A stretch of 64,000 nt of DNA from Jaminaea rosea. Lineage: Eukaryota; Basidiomycota; Exobasidiomycetes; Microstromatales. The stretch spans positions 1 to 64,000 of the forward strand of contig NW_020289994.1 in NCBI RefSeq assembly GCF_003144245.1, given 5' to 3'. The position numbers and the translations under genes were made by a program. The notes under the pieces are model-generated. The model was not told the origin of the DNA and did no database searches. It worked only from the letters and a program-made list of their open reading frames with translations. Of this stretch, positions 1-9,960 are shown piece after piece; within the stretch, counting starts at the first letter, position 1; each line of letters opens with the position of its first letter.

Positions 1-952
1 CGCAAGCAGAACCATCTCGAGCAATCGGCACGAGCTTGAGGACTGCCTTGGTTCCGTCCTCGAGCGCCGTGCGGTCTCCAAAGCAGTCTTGCTCTAGGCG
101 GCGTTTGCGGCCAAAGAATTCCACGATGATGGTGTCCTTCCTGACCTTACACGGCCATCCTGTCACTCCCGCCGCCCCCATCCTCTCCCAGGCTTCCAGC
201 CGCTCCTCATACGAGAATTTGGCTGCCCTCTGATCGGCGTCCTCCGGCACACCAACCATCTGAGTCTCGCGCGAGTAGATGGAGATCCGTCCGGCAGGGG
301 CGATGTCGAAAGTCTCGTCTTCCGCGCGAGGCTGGCTGAGGTGAACGTGGTCGGTGCCACGGAAGAAGGAGGATTGAGTGGTCGGCTGCTCCACGTCGAG
401 GATTGCCACGTTTGCTGCGCCGGCCTCGCGCTGTCGCTCCAACTCCTCTCGCGCAAGAGCCTGCACCAAGCCCCACTTGCTCGTCGTGATGTTGTCGACG
501 GCCGTGCAAGGGCCAGAAGCAAGCGAGGAGGTCGGGGTGACCCAATTGATGCGCTCGACGGCCGCCCTCGTCACCGCCTTCGACTTGCCGGCCCTTCGAC
601 CAATGTCCTCCACCTCAACGTCATCACGAATGTCCTTGTCGTTGATGAGGTCGATAAATTGGATTGCTGCCGGCACCACCCCGTTGAGCCGTTCATGGCG
701 TCGCTTGCCGTATCGCGCCCCCCTCAGCTCGTACACGCCCGGGTAACCTCCACGCGAGATGGTGTTGAGGATCGCACAACCCATATGCTCGTCGATGGCG
801 ACAATCATACGGATCATGTGCTCGTACGTGAAGTTGCCTTCGCGGAGGCGGTAGAGCGCCATGCCCGTGAGGCGGTGAAACAGGAGCTGCAGCCATTGCG
901 AGGTGTGCGGCAGCGAGAGGTTCTCGTTGTGTTGAGCTTTGGTTCGGCTAGA
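1..952 (-). CDS. Partial unrecognised protein running off the left edge
   Basis: One reading frame on the minus strand stays open for about 317 codons, from an in-frame stop at 953-955 to position 1, where it leaves the window. The first ATG is at 862. Upstream of it the frame is open but has no ATG, so the true start lies at 862 or in an exon I could not place. The product is soluble-looking: a helical N-terminal part with WLQLLF and HRLTGMALYRLR, a Gly-rich turn (SRGGYPGVYELRG), a charged stretch, then a basic segment (FFGRKRRLEQD). There is no signal peptide or membrane segment. I recognise no family. Codon use looks natural and the frame is unbroken, which supports a real gene, but the lost 3' end and a duplicated sequence abutting its 5' end leave open that it belongs to a mobile or degraded element. 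Confidence 0.45.
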
Positions 953-1067
953 CTAGCCTGCGCTCAGACCCCTTCTCTGCCCCTATCTGGTCTCTTGAGC
1001 TCGAGTATGTATCTCCTTCAGCTTCCTCCTTTTGATCCATCACTTTGAATCGACGTGCTTCACATGA
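929..1067 (+). repeat. Direct repeat, copy A (about 137 bp)
   Basis: This segment matches 1395-1531 in the same orientation over its whole length, by eye at roughly 85 percent identity. Shared blocks include GCGCTCAGACCCC, TCTGGTCTCTTGAGCTCGAG and CTTCAGCTTCCTCCTTTTGA. Copy A overlaps the 5' end of the partial gene at the left edge. The family is unknown; it could be a local segmental duplication or two ends of an unrecognised element. Confidence 0.75.
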
Positions 1068-1394
1068 CAGTCTTCTGGCGTCGACGTGAGAATGAAGTGG
1101 TAACGCTCCTGCACCGCGCCTTGCTGGTAGGAGCCCGTCGAATGCAGGTTCGCACCGGCTACGCTCACCTGAGCTGCGCGTTTGTGCATTTGCTGCATTT
1201 GATCCTGCCTTAAGACGTGGAGTCGAGGCTCGGCTACGGACTGCTCCTCCGTTCGTCCTGGTCAATCCGTTTAGACTCTATCTTTTGATGAGGACGTGGA
1301 CAAGGTCTGCATGACTGCGAGTGGCCGGTCGCCCGTCTAGTGAGTGACGCTACGCCGTGTGTGGGCTTAAGTGGGCGCTGCATGATCTTGATGA

Positions 1395-1531
1395 TGTTGT
1401 GCTTTGGCTCGGAGAAACCAGCTTGCGCTCAGACCCCTCCTTGGCCCCTCTCTGGTCTCTTGAGCTCGAGTCTGTGTCTCCTTCAGCTTCCTCCTTTTGA
1501 TGTATCACTTCGAATTGACGTGCTCCACACT
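1395..1531 (+). repeat. Direct repeat, copy B
   Basis: Second copy of the segment at 929-1067, starting 466 bases further on and in the same orientation. Copies A and B differ by scattered substitutions and a small indel near the left end (copy A has four or more extra bases before CTTTGG). This points to an old rather than a fresh duplication. Confidence 0.75.
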
Positions 1532-2004
1532 ACAATTGACCAGTCCTCCACTTGGTCATGAGCCGTAACAGTGAGAGGGAACTGGTCTGGTCTCCATGCT
1601 TCGAGTGCGAAAGTGTCTCGCTTGGTGCTTGCAGAGGCTTCTTTCAGGTCTTTGCGTGGCCAGGTCGTGCGTCTGTGCACAGTCTCCTCGAGTACGTGTG
1701 CGGGTGCTGCGCAGTCGTAAGGGCGAGCGGGAGAATGTGAGCTGAAGGTCGAGCTAGAGCAAGATAGAGATCTCTGCTACGCTCTCGAGGCTCTCACCTT
1801 GCTCTGCTACTGTCCTTCCTCCTCTTCTTCTACCACGCTACTACAGGCCCCTCCTCGCCTCGCTGTACGCACCGTAGCGCTTTGTCGGTTTCCCTCACCT
1901 GCTGCTCGCTGGCCCCCTCACTTGCTCGGTGACTGGCTTGGCGGCTGGGTTTTGCTGGCTCGTGAGGTTGATGTTTGTGGTGTGAAAGAAGAATAGATTG
2001 ATGC

Positions 2005-2034
2005 GATGGGATGGATGGATGGGATGGATGGATG
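2005..2034 (+). repeat. GATGG-type microsatellite
   Basis: A run of GATGG and GATG units (about six) inside the gene-free stretch. It is simple-sequence DNA with no visible function. Confidence 0.85.
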
Positions 2035-2482
2035 CATCGCACGTCGTCGAAGCGCTGTTTCGTACCTCCAACCTCTCACGCGCCAAGACCACTCGCACCT
2101 TGCACAATCTCGCTCCGCCGCGCTTGTACCAATCAGCCGTATTTGATGAGGAGAAGGTTCCAATCTTCTCCTCCCCGCTCCGCCCTCGCTGTAGGCGGCG
2201 GCGATGCCCGTGTCCAATCAGCAAAGCAATTGCAAGTGCGGAGCCACGAGTTCAGGAACGAGATTGCGGGTCGCAGGTCGCAGGGCGTCGGCGCATGCGC
2301 CAGAGTGCCGTCCGACCGACGTCGTGCTCAGGTACGAGATTCGAGGCGCGAGTAAGGCCAGGGGGAACAGTGCGGGGCATGGCGACCGGGCTTGCAATGC
2401 CGAACTCGGCCCGGTGGGTAGAGAGATTCTGCTTCTCGCTCGATGATGAGGTCCAGATCGTGATCCCGCTGACCTGAGCGCA

Positions 2483-2483
<1 letters not shown>

Positions 2484-2513
<30 letters not shown>
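2484..2513 (+). repeat. (GTC)n trinucleotide repeat
   Basis: Ten GTC units in tandem, in non-coding DNA between the left-edge gene and the septin gene. Confidence 0.9.
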
Positions 2514-3067
2514 GAGCAACACCCAGCCTCGTACCCACCTGGACCTCGCTCTCCCTGTCATGATCACCAACCTAGCGCCACCGCCGTCGATGTTCCCTGA
2601 CCACGCTGGGTTCCCTCCCCTCAAGGTGAAAACTATTGGTTATTTTCGATTCGCGACAGGCGAGACAAAAGAAAGGTGATGGTGGTGATAAGGTCGAAAG
2701 AAGAGATCAAAAGTTGGAATCAAAAGGAAAAGGCCAGGGCAGGAAAGGGAAGATGGCGGGGCGAAGAGAAAGGAAGTGGAGAGATGTAAAGGAGAGGAGA
2801 CGAGAGGAGATGACTAAAGAGAGGAGGGAGAGGAGGAATCAAGGTAGCAGGGAGGCGGTAGCGGTATCGGCGCGCGCTTGCCCACGCGTCTACATCTGCA
2901 TCTGTGTCTTGTCCTTTGCAATGCGGTTCGAGAGAGGAGTCTCTGCGTTTGGGGATGGCGGTAGCGGTGGCGGTGATGGTGCCGAAAGGAAGGGTTGTCG
3001 GCCGCTTTGCCCTGCTCTCCCCTCAACGCGCCGGCTACGCAGCAGCTCGACCGTCTAGGCGGCGCGG

Positions 3068-4698
3068 CTAGTTCCTCAAGCTGAATCCCTTCTTCTTACT
3101 TCCCTGCGCATACCCTCCCTTCTCGGGTGTGAGTGGCCTACCACTCTCCAACCTCCTCTTCTTATCCTCGAGCTCCAACCTCTGCTTATCCAAAGCTTCC
3201 CTCATCTCCCTATGCCTAGCATACAACTCCTCCTCAGACTGCTTCAGCTTCGCCTCCTTCTCTGCCACCTTTTGTTGGAAGACCAACTTCATCTCGTTCT
3301 CCATCTTTGCCAACTTTGCGTCGTGCAGCGCACGCTCCTCTGCCATCTTGGCTGCGGGATTTACCTCCTTGAAGACGGAGTGGTCCTGCGTGACACCCAT
3401 TGCTACGAGCTTCTCGGAACGATACTTCTCGTAGAGGACGTTGTGCGTGTGCTCTTTGAGCTCCTCCATGTGGGAGCGGATGAGCATCTGACGCAGCTTG
3501 ACAAAGTCGCAGTGCCTGAGGGCGGGACAGGGATGGACGGGAGGAATGTCAGCCTACCACTTCTGATAGCGGGGTCTTTGGCGCGCCGTACGCACTCTTC
3601 ATTGTCCACCTCGATGACGCCCCATGGGTAGGCACGCCCCCTCACGCGACGCCCATCAATGGTGTCAACCTGCTGGTCTGAGCCTACGACGGCAAAGGGG
3701 ATCTTGCGTACTATCTCCTCGTTCTCGGCCAAGGTCTCGTCGTCTTCTACGTCGTAGCTGGGTGCGTAGAAGATCTGGATGTTGTGGTGTGCAATGTCGG
3801 CCAGGATGCGTTGCTTGAAGAGGTGGATCTCCTCATCGGTCATCGTGTCCGACTTTGCAATGACGGGGATGAGGTTGACCTTCTGGTGGAGACGGCGCAT
3901 GAACTCGATGTCGATGGGGCGAAGTGCGTGTCCGCTGGGCTGGATGAAGTAGAGGCAGGCGTGGACCCGGTTGTCGGTGAGCTTTGCGCGGTTGACTCGG
4001 TTCTCCTGCTCGAGGTAGGCGTCGAAGCGCGACTCGATGTTGTCTACGATGGGCTTCCAGCTGGGCGTGCGTGTGAGGGGGAGGGCGTGAGTGGGTGGAT
4101 GGGTGAGTGGATCAAGCACACGGCGCACTCACCTCTCATCGTTGTTGACAAAGTCGGCAAATCCAGGAGTGTCGACTACGGTCAGCTTGAGACGGACGCC
4201 GTTCTCCTCGATGTCTGTGCGTGGGTGTGCGCAACCACGAGCATATAGTCAGCCATGCGAGAGCTCATATATGCTACGCCACGTCGCACCACGCCACGCC
4301 ACGCCGCACCACGCCACGCCACGCTGCGCCTGCTCACCAGCACTGATGCTCTCGATAGCGACCGTCTTGGGTCGCTCCATGTGCGGTGCAGGCACCTCCT
4401 TCTTGGGATAGAGCTTGTGGTTGAAGAGGGTGTTGACCAGCGTCGATTTGCCTAGACCGCTTTCGCCTGAGATTGCATCGCGATGGAGTACAGGTCAGCT
4501 CTATCCACTCGCATCTCGTGGCTCGTGGCTCGCATCTTGCCCTCGGTCTTGCGACTCACCAACAACCATGGCCGTAAAGTTGAACCCCTTGCGAACAGAG
4601 CGACGATGCCATTGGTTGGGCAGGTTGGCGAACCCGACAAAGCCGCGCATCTGCTGCTTTCGGCCGGCAGGCGCTGATCCGTTAGCGGCGAGGGACAT
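3068..4698 (-). CDS. CDC3: Septin, CDC3 type
   Basis: GTP-binding septin that co-assembles into filaments at the bud neck, septum and growing tips. Five exons read on the minus strand: 4698-4560, 4466-4338, 4214-4133, 4060-3596, 3515-3068 (420 aa). The N-terminus has [14 protein letters not shown], the polybasic lead-in typical of Cdc3. The P-loop GESGLGKS (residues 47-54) spans the first intron. DTPGF is G3 and AKSD is G4, and the septin unique element includes [11 protein letters not shown]-like [13 protein letters not shown]. The C-terminal 100 residues form a coiled coil ([19 protein letters not shown]) and end in KKKGFSLRN, close to yeast Cdc3, which ends in KKKGFLR. The last intron uses a GTGCGT donor at 3595; a later GTAGGC donor would break the frame. 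Intron 2 carries a CCACG-type pentamer repeat. Membership of the Cdc3 group is well supported. Confidence 0.95.
4275..4330 (+). repeat. CCACG pentamer repeat inside septin intron 2
   Basis: About ten CCACG/CGCAC-type 5-bp units with point variants, lying wholly within the intron at 4215-4337. A similar array sits in an intron of the next gene. Confidence 0.8.
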
Positions 4699-5470
4699 GG
4701 TGTGTGTTGTGTCGCACGGAGGAGAGGGGAGCGGAGTCGAAGGAAGGTGTTGGTTCCAGAGGGGGAGGCTGATGCTGAGCTAGCACGAGGGAGTAGCAAA
4801 GGCGCGACGACGAGGGGGGAAATGAGGGTGGTGGTGGTGGTGGTGATGCGATAGGGAAGTGCCGTAACTATCTAGCTAGCTAATTGGCTGGAAGAGGCAA
4901 GTCGCTGAGTAGCTTGCTGGCGGCGTGGTGATTGGTAGCAACGAACGATTGGAACGACGATCCTGTCTGTCGCTCTGTCGTCGCTCTTGTCCCGAGTCCA
5001 CACCACTCTCGAGTTGGAGCCACTCACTCGCTCGCCCGGCCGTGCTTCGTCGACGACTTGGCTCCGCCCCGCTCAAAGAGCACTTTGGCACTTTGGCCTC
5101 ATTGATGCTGCTGCTGCTCTGCTCTGGCCCTGTGGCTCCGCTCGCAGCGAGCGAGAGAGGTGACGCCGACTCTGGACTGACTTCGCTGGCGCCGCCTCGC
5201 CTCGCCCTCCGCCCCGCCCCGCCCCGTCCACGACGACGCTGAGCTGCGACGCCCGACCAACCAAGCAAGCAAGCAGAGCGGGGCGGCAAGGAAGAGGAAG
5301 AAGGCGGACAGAGAGGGCGGGCGAGCTCATTACCACGGCCGTGCAATACAAATGTGCTCGAGGTCCTGACGACGGATGTTGAGCGGCAAAGATGCTTCTT
5401 CGTCACATTGGCTCTGCACCCTTACCTGCCTGCCTTCTTCGCTCTTGTGGCTCTGCATATCTACATTCAA
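4699..5470. other. CDC3 upstream region and JMJD4 3' flank
   Basis: Non-coding. The part next to the septin start contains a GGT repeat (4826-4847) and AT-richer sequence around 4868-4890 with repeated TAGC units. The rest is GC-rich with CGCC-type runs near 5200-5230. The region should hold the septin promoter, as both flanking genes read leftwards. No TATA-like element stands out. Confidence 0.5.
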
Positions 5471-7100
5471 TTACTCCTCATCACCCTCCGTACATCGCCT
5501 CTCCACCTCTGCCACGCATCCCCTCACGCCCTCCTCCAGCCACAACCACTCTTCCTGCCTCTTGAAATCCTCACACATAGCCCGCAGTCGCAGCTGGACG
5601 AACGATCCCCAATCAGGCTGCAGTTCCGCCTCACATCCGGGTCTGTCAGTCCAGTCGCGTACCATCCCCCAGAATTGCGCCCAGTCCCATCCAGCGTCTG
5701 CGCGGGATACCTCTGCGACGAGGCCCCAGAACTCCACTTGCCATGGCGATCCCCGCTCCCCTTGGCCTGCTGTGCGCAACATCTCCTCCACGTCCCTCAA
5801 GGCGTACCGCACCTCCCCCATCTCCTCCTTCATCGCGTCGTACATGCGCGGGAGGTTGACGCTGTTGCACCAATTGTGGTTGAGAGAGATGCAGTCGGAC
5901 AGATTGAAGACTTCTGCCAGTGGAGGAGAGGGGAGAGGATGGAGATGGTCAGGTCAGGTCAAGCCACGCCACGCCACGCCATGCCACGTCGTGCCGCACC
6001 ATGATAACAATTCGAGGGGACGAAGATTGTTTCGCCTTCCTGTGTCATCGCGCGATACGGGGAAAAGCTGTCAGCTCCATCCCAGCGTCTCAGTCCACGA
6101 TCGCACACTCACCTCCTGCACTACCTCTACCCTCTCTCCCCTACACCCGCTCTTCCTCTCTTCTAATTCCAGCCTCTCCCCCTCGCTCAGCGGTGCACCT
6201 CTCCCATCCGCCCTCCGTAGCAGCGGGGCCAGCTGGGGCGAGTAGAGGGTCCAGCGCTTACGCCCGACGATGTTGGTGCTCCAGGAATAGCTGGTATACA
6301 CGTCCCGATGGAGGGGCGTGAAGGTGCCCGACAGGCCTGCGTAGCAGAAGCGGAAATCGTCGGGCAGCGTAGAGGACGAAGAGGCAGTCACGTCTGGATT
6401 TGGTGTTAAGGGCGAGTCGTTGTTCATCCAGTCATCTCTGAAGAGGTCCGGAGTGACATAGGGCGCCTCCTGCCCTGCTAGGCGTGAGAGGCGGACGAGA
6501 TGCCAGTCTTTAATGTAGATCAACGTCTCCTCGCTCCCACCCTCAGCACCCTTGGCTACGCTCCTCCCTCTCGCTCGCGCGCACCGCATCTCCTCTACCG
6601 CGTCTTTGAGCTTCATCTCTCTCCTTTCCTCCTCCTCCTCTCCTCTGCGGACCACAACAGGCACTACGTGCTCTCCGTACCGCGAGGCGAGGAGGAGGAA
6701 GGAGCGATGAAGACGCAGATCCATATTCGCATCCGCATCCTCCTTGGCAACGTCTTTGTTAGAAGAGGTAGAGGAGGAGGAGGCGCAGGACGTCGTCCCG
6801 CATCTCCACTCCTTCCAGGCCGGCCAGTCCTCGATCAGAGCGCGCGGGAGGATGCATGGACGATTGGTGATGAGGTACTTATGCTGTTTGAGCCAAGCAA
6901 GCGAGCGGTATGAAGTATCAGATCAGTAATCCACGAGCCCTCGCCAGGACTTTGGGCCAGTCACGCACCAGGAAGTCGACGTAGGAAGGGACCACGCTGA
7001 GCCGGTCCACCTTCCAGGGCCTCTCTCCTCCTTCTCCTCTTTGCGCCGCGCCTTGTACCATTCCTGTGCCCTTTCCACTTTTCTCGCCATCGAATTCCAT
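5471..7100 (-). CDS. JmjC-domain hydroxylase, JMJD4 family
   Basis: Predicted 2-oxoglutarate/Fe(II) dioxygenase of the JMJD4 group, whose animal member hydroxylates a lysine of translation release factor eRF1. Four exons: 7100-6969, 6883-6113, 6039-6000, 5913-5471 (461 aa). Domain landmarks are NRPCILP near the N-terminus; FTPLHRDVYTSYSWS with the HxD iron ligands; GRKRW with the probable 2-oxoglutarate lysine; then EEGETIFVPSNCYHEVFN with the distal histidine; and CISLNHNWCN, a JMJD4 hallmark. The 40-nt third exon is needed to join the iron-binding halves. The N-terminal variable part contains an Asp/Ser linker. ATG 7100 is the first in frame; a CAG acceptor just upstream at about 7114 suggests a leader intron. 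The substrate assignment in fungi is inference. The gene is divergent from the PhzF-family gene. Confidence 0.88.
5963..5990 (+). repeat. CCACG pentamer repeat inside a JMJD4 intron
   Basis: Five CCACG units with one variant, inside the 86-nt intron 5914-5999. It is the same motif as the array in the septin intron 1.6 kb away. Confidence 0.8.
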
Positions 7101-7439
7101 TGTTCTCTTCTTCACCTGCAAAGAGGCCTACAGCTGGGAGACAGAGGGGCCCCCGAGCCTCGAGGTCACGGGCGGAGAGGGCGAAAAGAAAGAAGGGAAG
7201 GGAAATGCGGGTGGCTCGAGCGCTGCTTTCTCGTCTGCGTCGGAGGGAAAAGTCGGCCAGTCCCAAGGGTCTCTCGCACAAGCCAAAGACCGGCGTCGTG
7301 CCGGCCGGCGGGCGGAAACCTCCATCCCGCCGAGTCATTTAACTTCTTCTCATTCGTCGACGTAAATCCCGCGCCTCCCCTTCTCTTCCTTTGCCTGCTA
7401 CCACACAGTGCGACAAGTCACCTCCATCAGCGAGCAAGC
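7101..7439. promoter_or_regulatory. Shared divergent promoter of JMJD4 and PhzF genes
   Basis: This 339-bp gap separates the starts of two diverging genes and must serve both. It is moderately GC-rich, with short AG-rich runs around 7170-7210. No named binding site can be called from sequence alone. Confidence 0.45.
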
Positions 7440-8545
7440 ATGACAGACCCAACCACTTCCAAGGCCCGCCCGTTGTATGTACACGTACCCGACGTGGCGC
7501 AGCCCCGCTTCCATCCCAGGACTCACCTGTCTCACCTCCCCTCCCGCCTCCCACCAGCATCCAAGCAGAAGCCTTCTCACCCCGCTCGCACCCCCTACTA
7601 GGCAACCCATGCGCCGTAGTCCTCTCGTCTCCGCATCAACAACCCCTCTCCCCCACGCAACGCCAGCTCTTCTCAGCCTGGACGAACCTTTCGGAAACCA
7701 CTTTCCTCCTCCCACCTACCGACTCATCCCTCGCAGACTACAAAGTTCACATCCACACGACGAAGCGAGAATTGCCCTTTGCCGGGCACCCGACACTCTG
7801 CAGTGCCAGGAGCTGGCTATACGCCCAGGCCAAGGCGAAGAAGGCGCGCGAGGAAAAGGACATCAAGCTTGCCTCGGGGGATCAAAGAGTCATAACGCAG
7901 GAGTGCAACATTGGTCTGGTGAAGATCCGCATCGAGGGCAAACAAGGCCAACAAGACCCCGCAGGTCGCCTGTCCCTGGCTGCTCCCGGGTTCATCAAGT
8001 TTGGCCCCGCCGAGCAGGGGGACGTGGAGGCGATCTGTGCCGCGCTGGGCGTGAGGAGGGAGGATGTGCTGAAGGCGCAATGGACGGACAACGGGCCAGG
8101 GTGGTGCACCCTGTTGCTCAAGTCGGCTCAAGCTGTTCTTGAGGCCAAATTCAGCCATAAAGCTCCTTACAATGTGGGGCTGGTCGGACCGTACAAGGCC
8201 GGGATGCCGCTGCTCCGAGAGGCGGGATTGCTCCCCTCCGACGAGGTGGGAGAGGAGGAAGCAGATGTAGAGGATATGGGGCTAGACCCGGCCCACTTTG
8301 AGGTGCGAGCATTTCATGACGAACTGGTGGATGAGGACCCCGTAACGGGCTCTTTGAATGCCGGGATCGCACGATGGTTGATCGAGGGTGGACTGGCGCC
8401 GAAGAAGTACGTGGCGTCACAGGGGAGGATGGTGGGGAGACGCGGCAGGGTTTATGTTGAGGCTGAGCGGGGGGAGGGAGGGGAGGAGACGATTTGGGTT
8501 GGGGGGGAGGCGGGTGTTGTTATTGAGGGGGAGGTGAATATCTGA
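7440..8545 (+). CDS. PhzF-family isomerase/epimerase-like protein
   Basis: Two exons, 7440-7474 and 7558-8545 (340 aa). The join restores the family start, PFIQAEAFS..PLLGNPCAVVL, matching the usual 'VDAFT..PFxGNPxAVV' strand. NLSETTFLL contains the glutamate (E58) that is catalytic in PhzF. GHPTL and DPVTGSLNAGIARWL are the other family blocks, placing both halves of the two-lobed fold. PhzF enzymes isomerise small carboxylic acids; fungal members are mostly uncharacterised, so the substrate is unknown and a link to phenazines should not be assumed. The protein is about 40 residues longer than typical members, partly from a Glu/Asp-rich insert before the last block and a Gly/Glu-rich C-terminus. 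Its 3' end lies 134 bp from the convergent HUT1 gene. Confidence 0.85.
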
Positions 8546-8568
8546 TGTGGGGCGAACGACGCTGTGGG

Positions 8569-8634
8569 GTGGGAGGGGAGGTAGTCTCGCGGTGGGAGGA
8601 GAGGTAGTCTCGCGGTGGGAGGGGAGGTAGTCTC
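8569..8634 (+). repeat. 23-bp tandem repeat between convergent genes
   Basis: Unit GTAGTCTCGCGGTGGGAGG plus four bases, present twice in full (8581-8603, 8604-8626) with partial copies on both sides. The copies are almost identical, so the array is young. It fills half of the 134-bp gap between two converging genes. Confidence 0.85.
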
Positions 8635-8679
8635 TATTCTATGGCGTATTGTTCTTGAAGCAGGACCACATAGGCGCAC

Positions 8680-9960
8680 CTATGTCACCTTCTTCTTCTC
8701 TGTCGTCTTTACCCCACCATTTGCCCCCGCATCCCCATCCAATCCCATGCTCTGCTTACCCCGCTTCTTACCCGCTTCCCTCCTCTTCTCTCTCGCCTCC
8801 ACTCCCAACCCAACAAAGACCACCCCCACCCCGCCCCACTGCATCGCCGTCAATCGATGGGAGTACACGATCAAGCTCAACAGCATGGTGAACAACTTGC
8901 GCGTAACCGTTATGCTCACAAGCGTCAAGCTGCCAAAACGCTGCAAGGTCTCGAAGATGGCCACCTGTCCCAGAGCTCCGGCCATTGCGTAGGACAAGAT
9001 GTCCCGGAGGACCGAGGGGTGACGCGAGATGAAGGAGAGAGCGGCGTTTAGTTCCGAGCCGGAGACGGTGCCACTCGCGCTGCTATCGTGTGTGCCGCCC
9101 AGGATTGCCGGCAGGGGCAAGACGAGGCTAGCCCCAAGGAGCAGGGAGGAGAGGGTATTCATGACCAGCATCATCTGCGGCCCGCTGACGGTCCATCGGT
9201 GGAACACCTCGTCCTGCGTCGAGTTGGTGGCCCCGTCTAGGACGAGATTGAGCACTAGGAGGGCGACCCCAATGAGACTGTCCCCCGCTGCTCCTCCTTT
9301 GTTGCTACTACTCTTCTTGGCCTGCCCTCCAAGCATGAATGCCGAGATACCCGCGGTGACCATTCCGACTACGAGGTACTTGTATCGTGGGAAGTGGCGA
9401 CGATACAGGAGAAGGTTCATTAGGAGGACGGGTACCAGTTTGCATGATTTGGCGAGTGTGAGGGTAGGGTAGGAGATGCCGTGTGAGAGGGAATGGAGGC
9501 CCAGCTGAGAGGAGGTGGATTGGAGGAAGGAGATGAGGAGATATCGGGTGAGGAGTGGGGATATGCGCGCCTGTGATGATGAGGAGGCGACGACATGTCC
9601 ATTGGCCTTTGGCTGAGGTGGTGTCACCTGCTTCTCAATCCTCTGAGCTCCCGAGGGCAAAAGAGCTGCCAACCCCAGCCTCTCCCAAATCGTCTCTCCC
9701 CCTCCTTTTCCCCTATTTCTGCGCCCGACAGCCAGCAGATAAGCTGTCGCCACTCCCGTACTCGCGACCGCTTGACCCCACTGGAGTAACAAGGGACTAG
9801 AAAAGTACTCGGTGGTGGTCCCCACCTCACCAGGGATCAAGGCAATGCCATCGTGTGCGTGCGTCACGTAAGGGGTTGTCGTGAGTCGCTCTTGGAGGAG
9901 GGCCCAGAGGAGGAAAAATGCGTAAATGCTGAGCACGCAAATGAGGAGGGGGAGTAGCAT
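8680..9960 (-). CDS. HUT1: UDP-galactose transporter homologue, HUT1/SLC35B1 type
   Basis: Intronless, 426 aa, a multispanning nucleotide-sugar transporter of the ER. The N-terminus is a hydrophobic segment (MLLPLLICVLSIYAFFLLW). Later blocks match the SLC35B group: SLSHGISYPTLTLAKSCKLVPV, LLLYRRHFPRYKYLVV, DGATNSTQDEVF and ETLQRFGSLTLVSITVTRK. The extreme C-terminus ends KKVT, which fits the KKxx retrieval signal for ER membrane proteins. HUT1 proteins have been linked to ER folding and to UDP-galactose or UDP-glucose supply; the precise substrate here is inferred. I chose ATG 9960 because it begins the first membrane segment. Sequence upstream of it is open to 10092 but encodes a pentamer repeat and lacks family similarity. 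Confidence 0.88.
   Translation of the reverse strand: MLLPLLICVLSIYAFFLLWALLQERLTTTPYVTHAHDGIALIPGEVGTTTEYFSSPLLLQWGQAVASTGVATAYLLAVGRRNRGKGGGETIWERLGLAALLPSGAQRIEKQVTPPQPKANGHVVASSSSQARISPLLTRYLLISFLQSTSSQLGLHSLSHGISYPTLTLAKSCKLVPVLLMNLLLYRRHFPRYKYLVVGMVTAGISAFMLGGQAKKSSSNKGGAAGDSLIGVALLVLNLVLDGATNSTQDEVFHRWTVSGPQMMLVMNTLSSLLLGASLVLPLPAILGGTHDSSASGTVSGSELNAALSFISRHPSVLRDILSYAMAGALGQVAIFETLQRFGSLTLVSITVTRKLFTMLLSLIVYSHRLTAMQWGGVGVVFVGLGVEAREKRREAGKKRGKQSMGLDGDAGANGGVKTTEKKKVT

Larger units (their letters stand above)
953..3067. other. Gene-free stretch between the left-edge gene and CDC3
   Basis: No convincing gene is visible in these 2.1 kb. The stretch holds most of the duplicated 137-bp segment and its second copy, a GATGG-type repeat, a GTC trinucleotide repeat, and a purine-rich tract at about 2657-2850 that reads as polypyrimidine on the minus strand. 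Short open frames here, such as the Lys/Arg/Glu-rich one at 2636-3058, follow this base bias rather than any recognisable protein. The right end is the 3' flank of the septin gene. Confidence 0.6.

Noticed and set aside
2636-3058. Lys/Arg/Glu-rich open frame before the septin gene
   Set aside because: Its composition follows the purine-rich tract, it has no domain, and it ends in the septin 3' flank.
3516-3559. Alternative last donor (GTAGGC) in the septin gene
   Set aside because: Using it puts the coiled-coil exon out of frame; the GTGCGT donor at 3595 restores [14 protein letters not shown], as in other Cdc3 proteins.
4876-5406. 176-codon minus-strand frame upstream of CDC3
   Set aside because: Low-complexity Ser/Arg/Gly product from promoter-like DNA; no similarity to any family I know.
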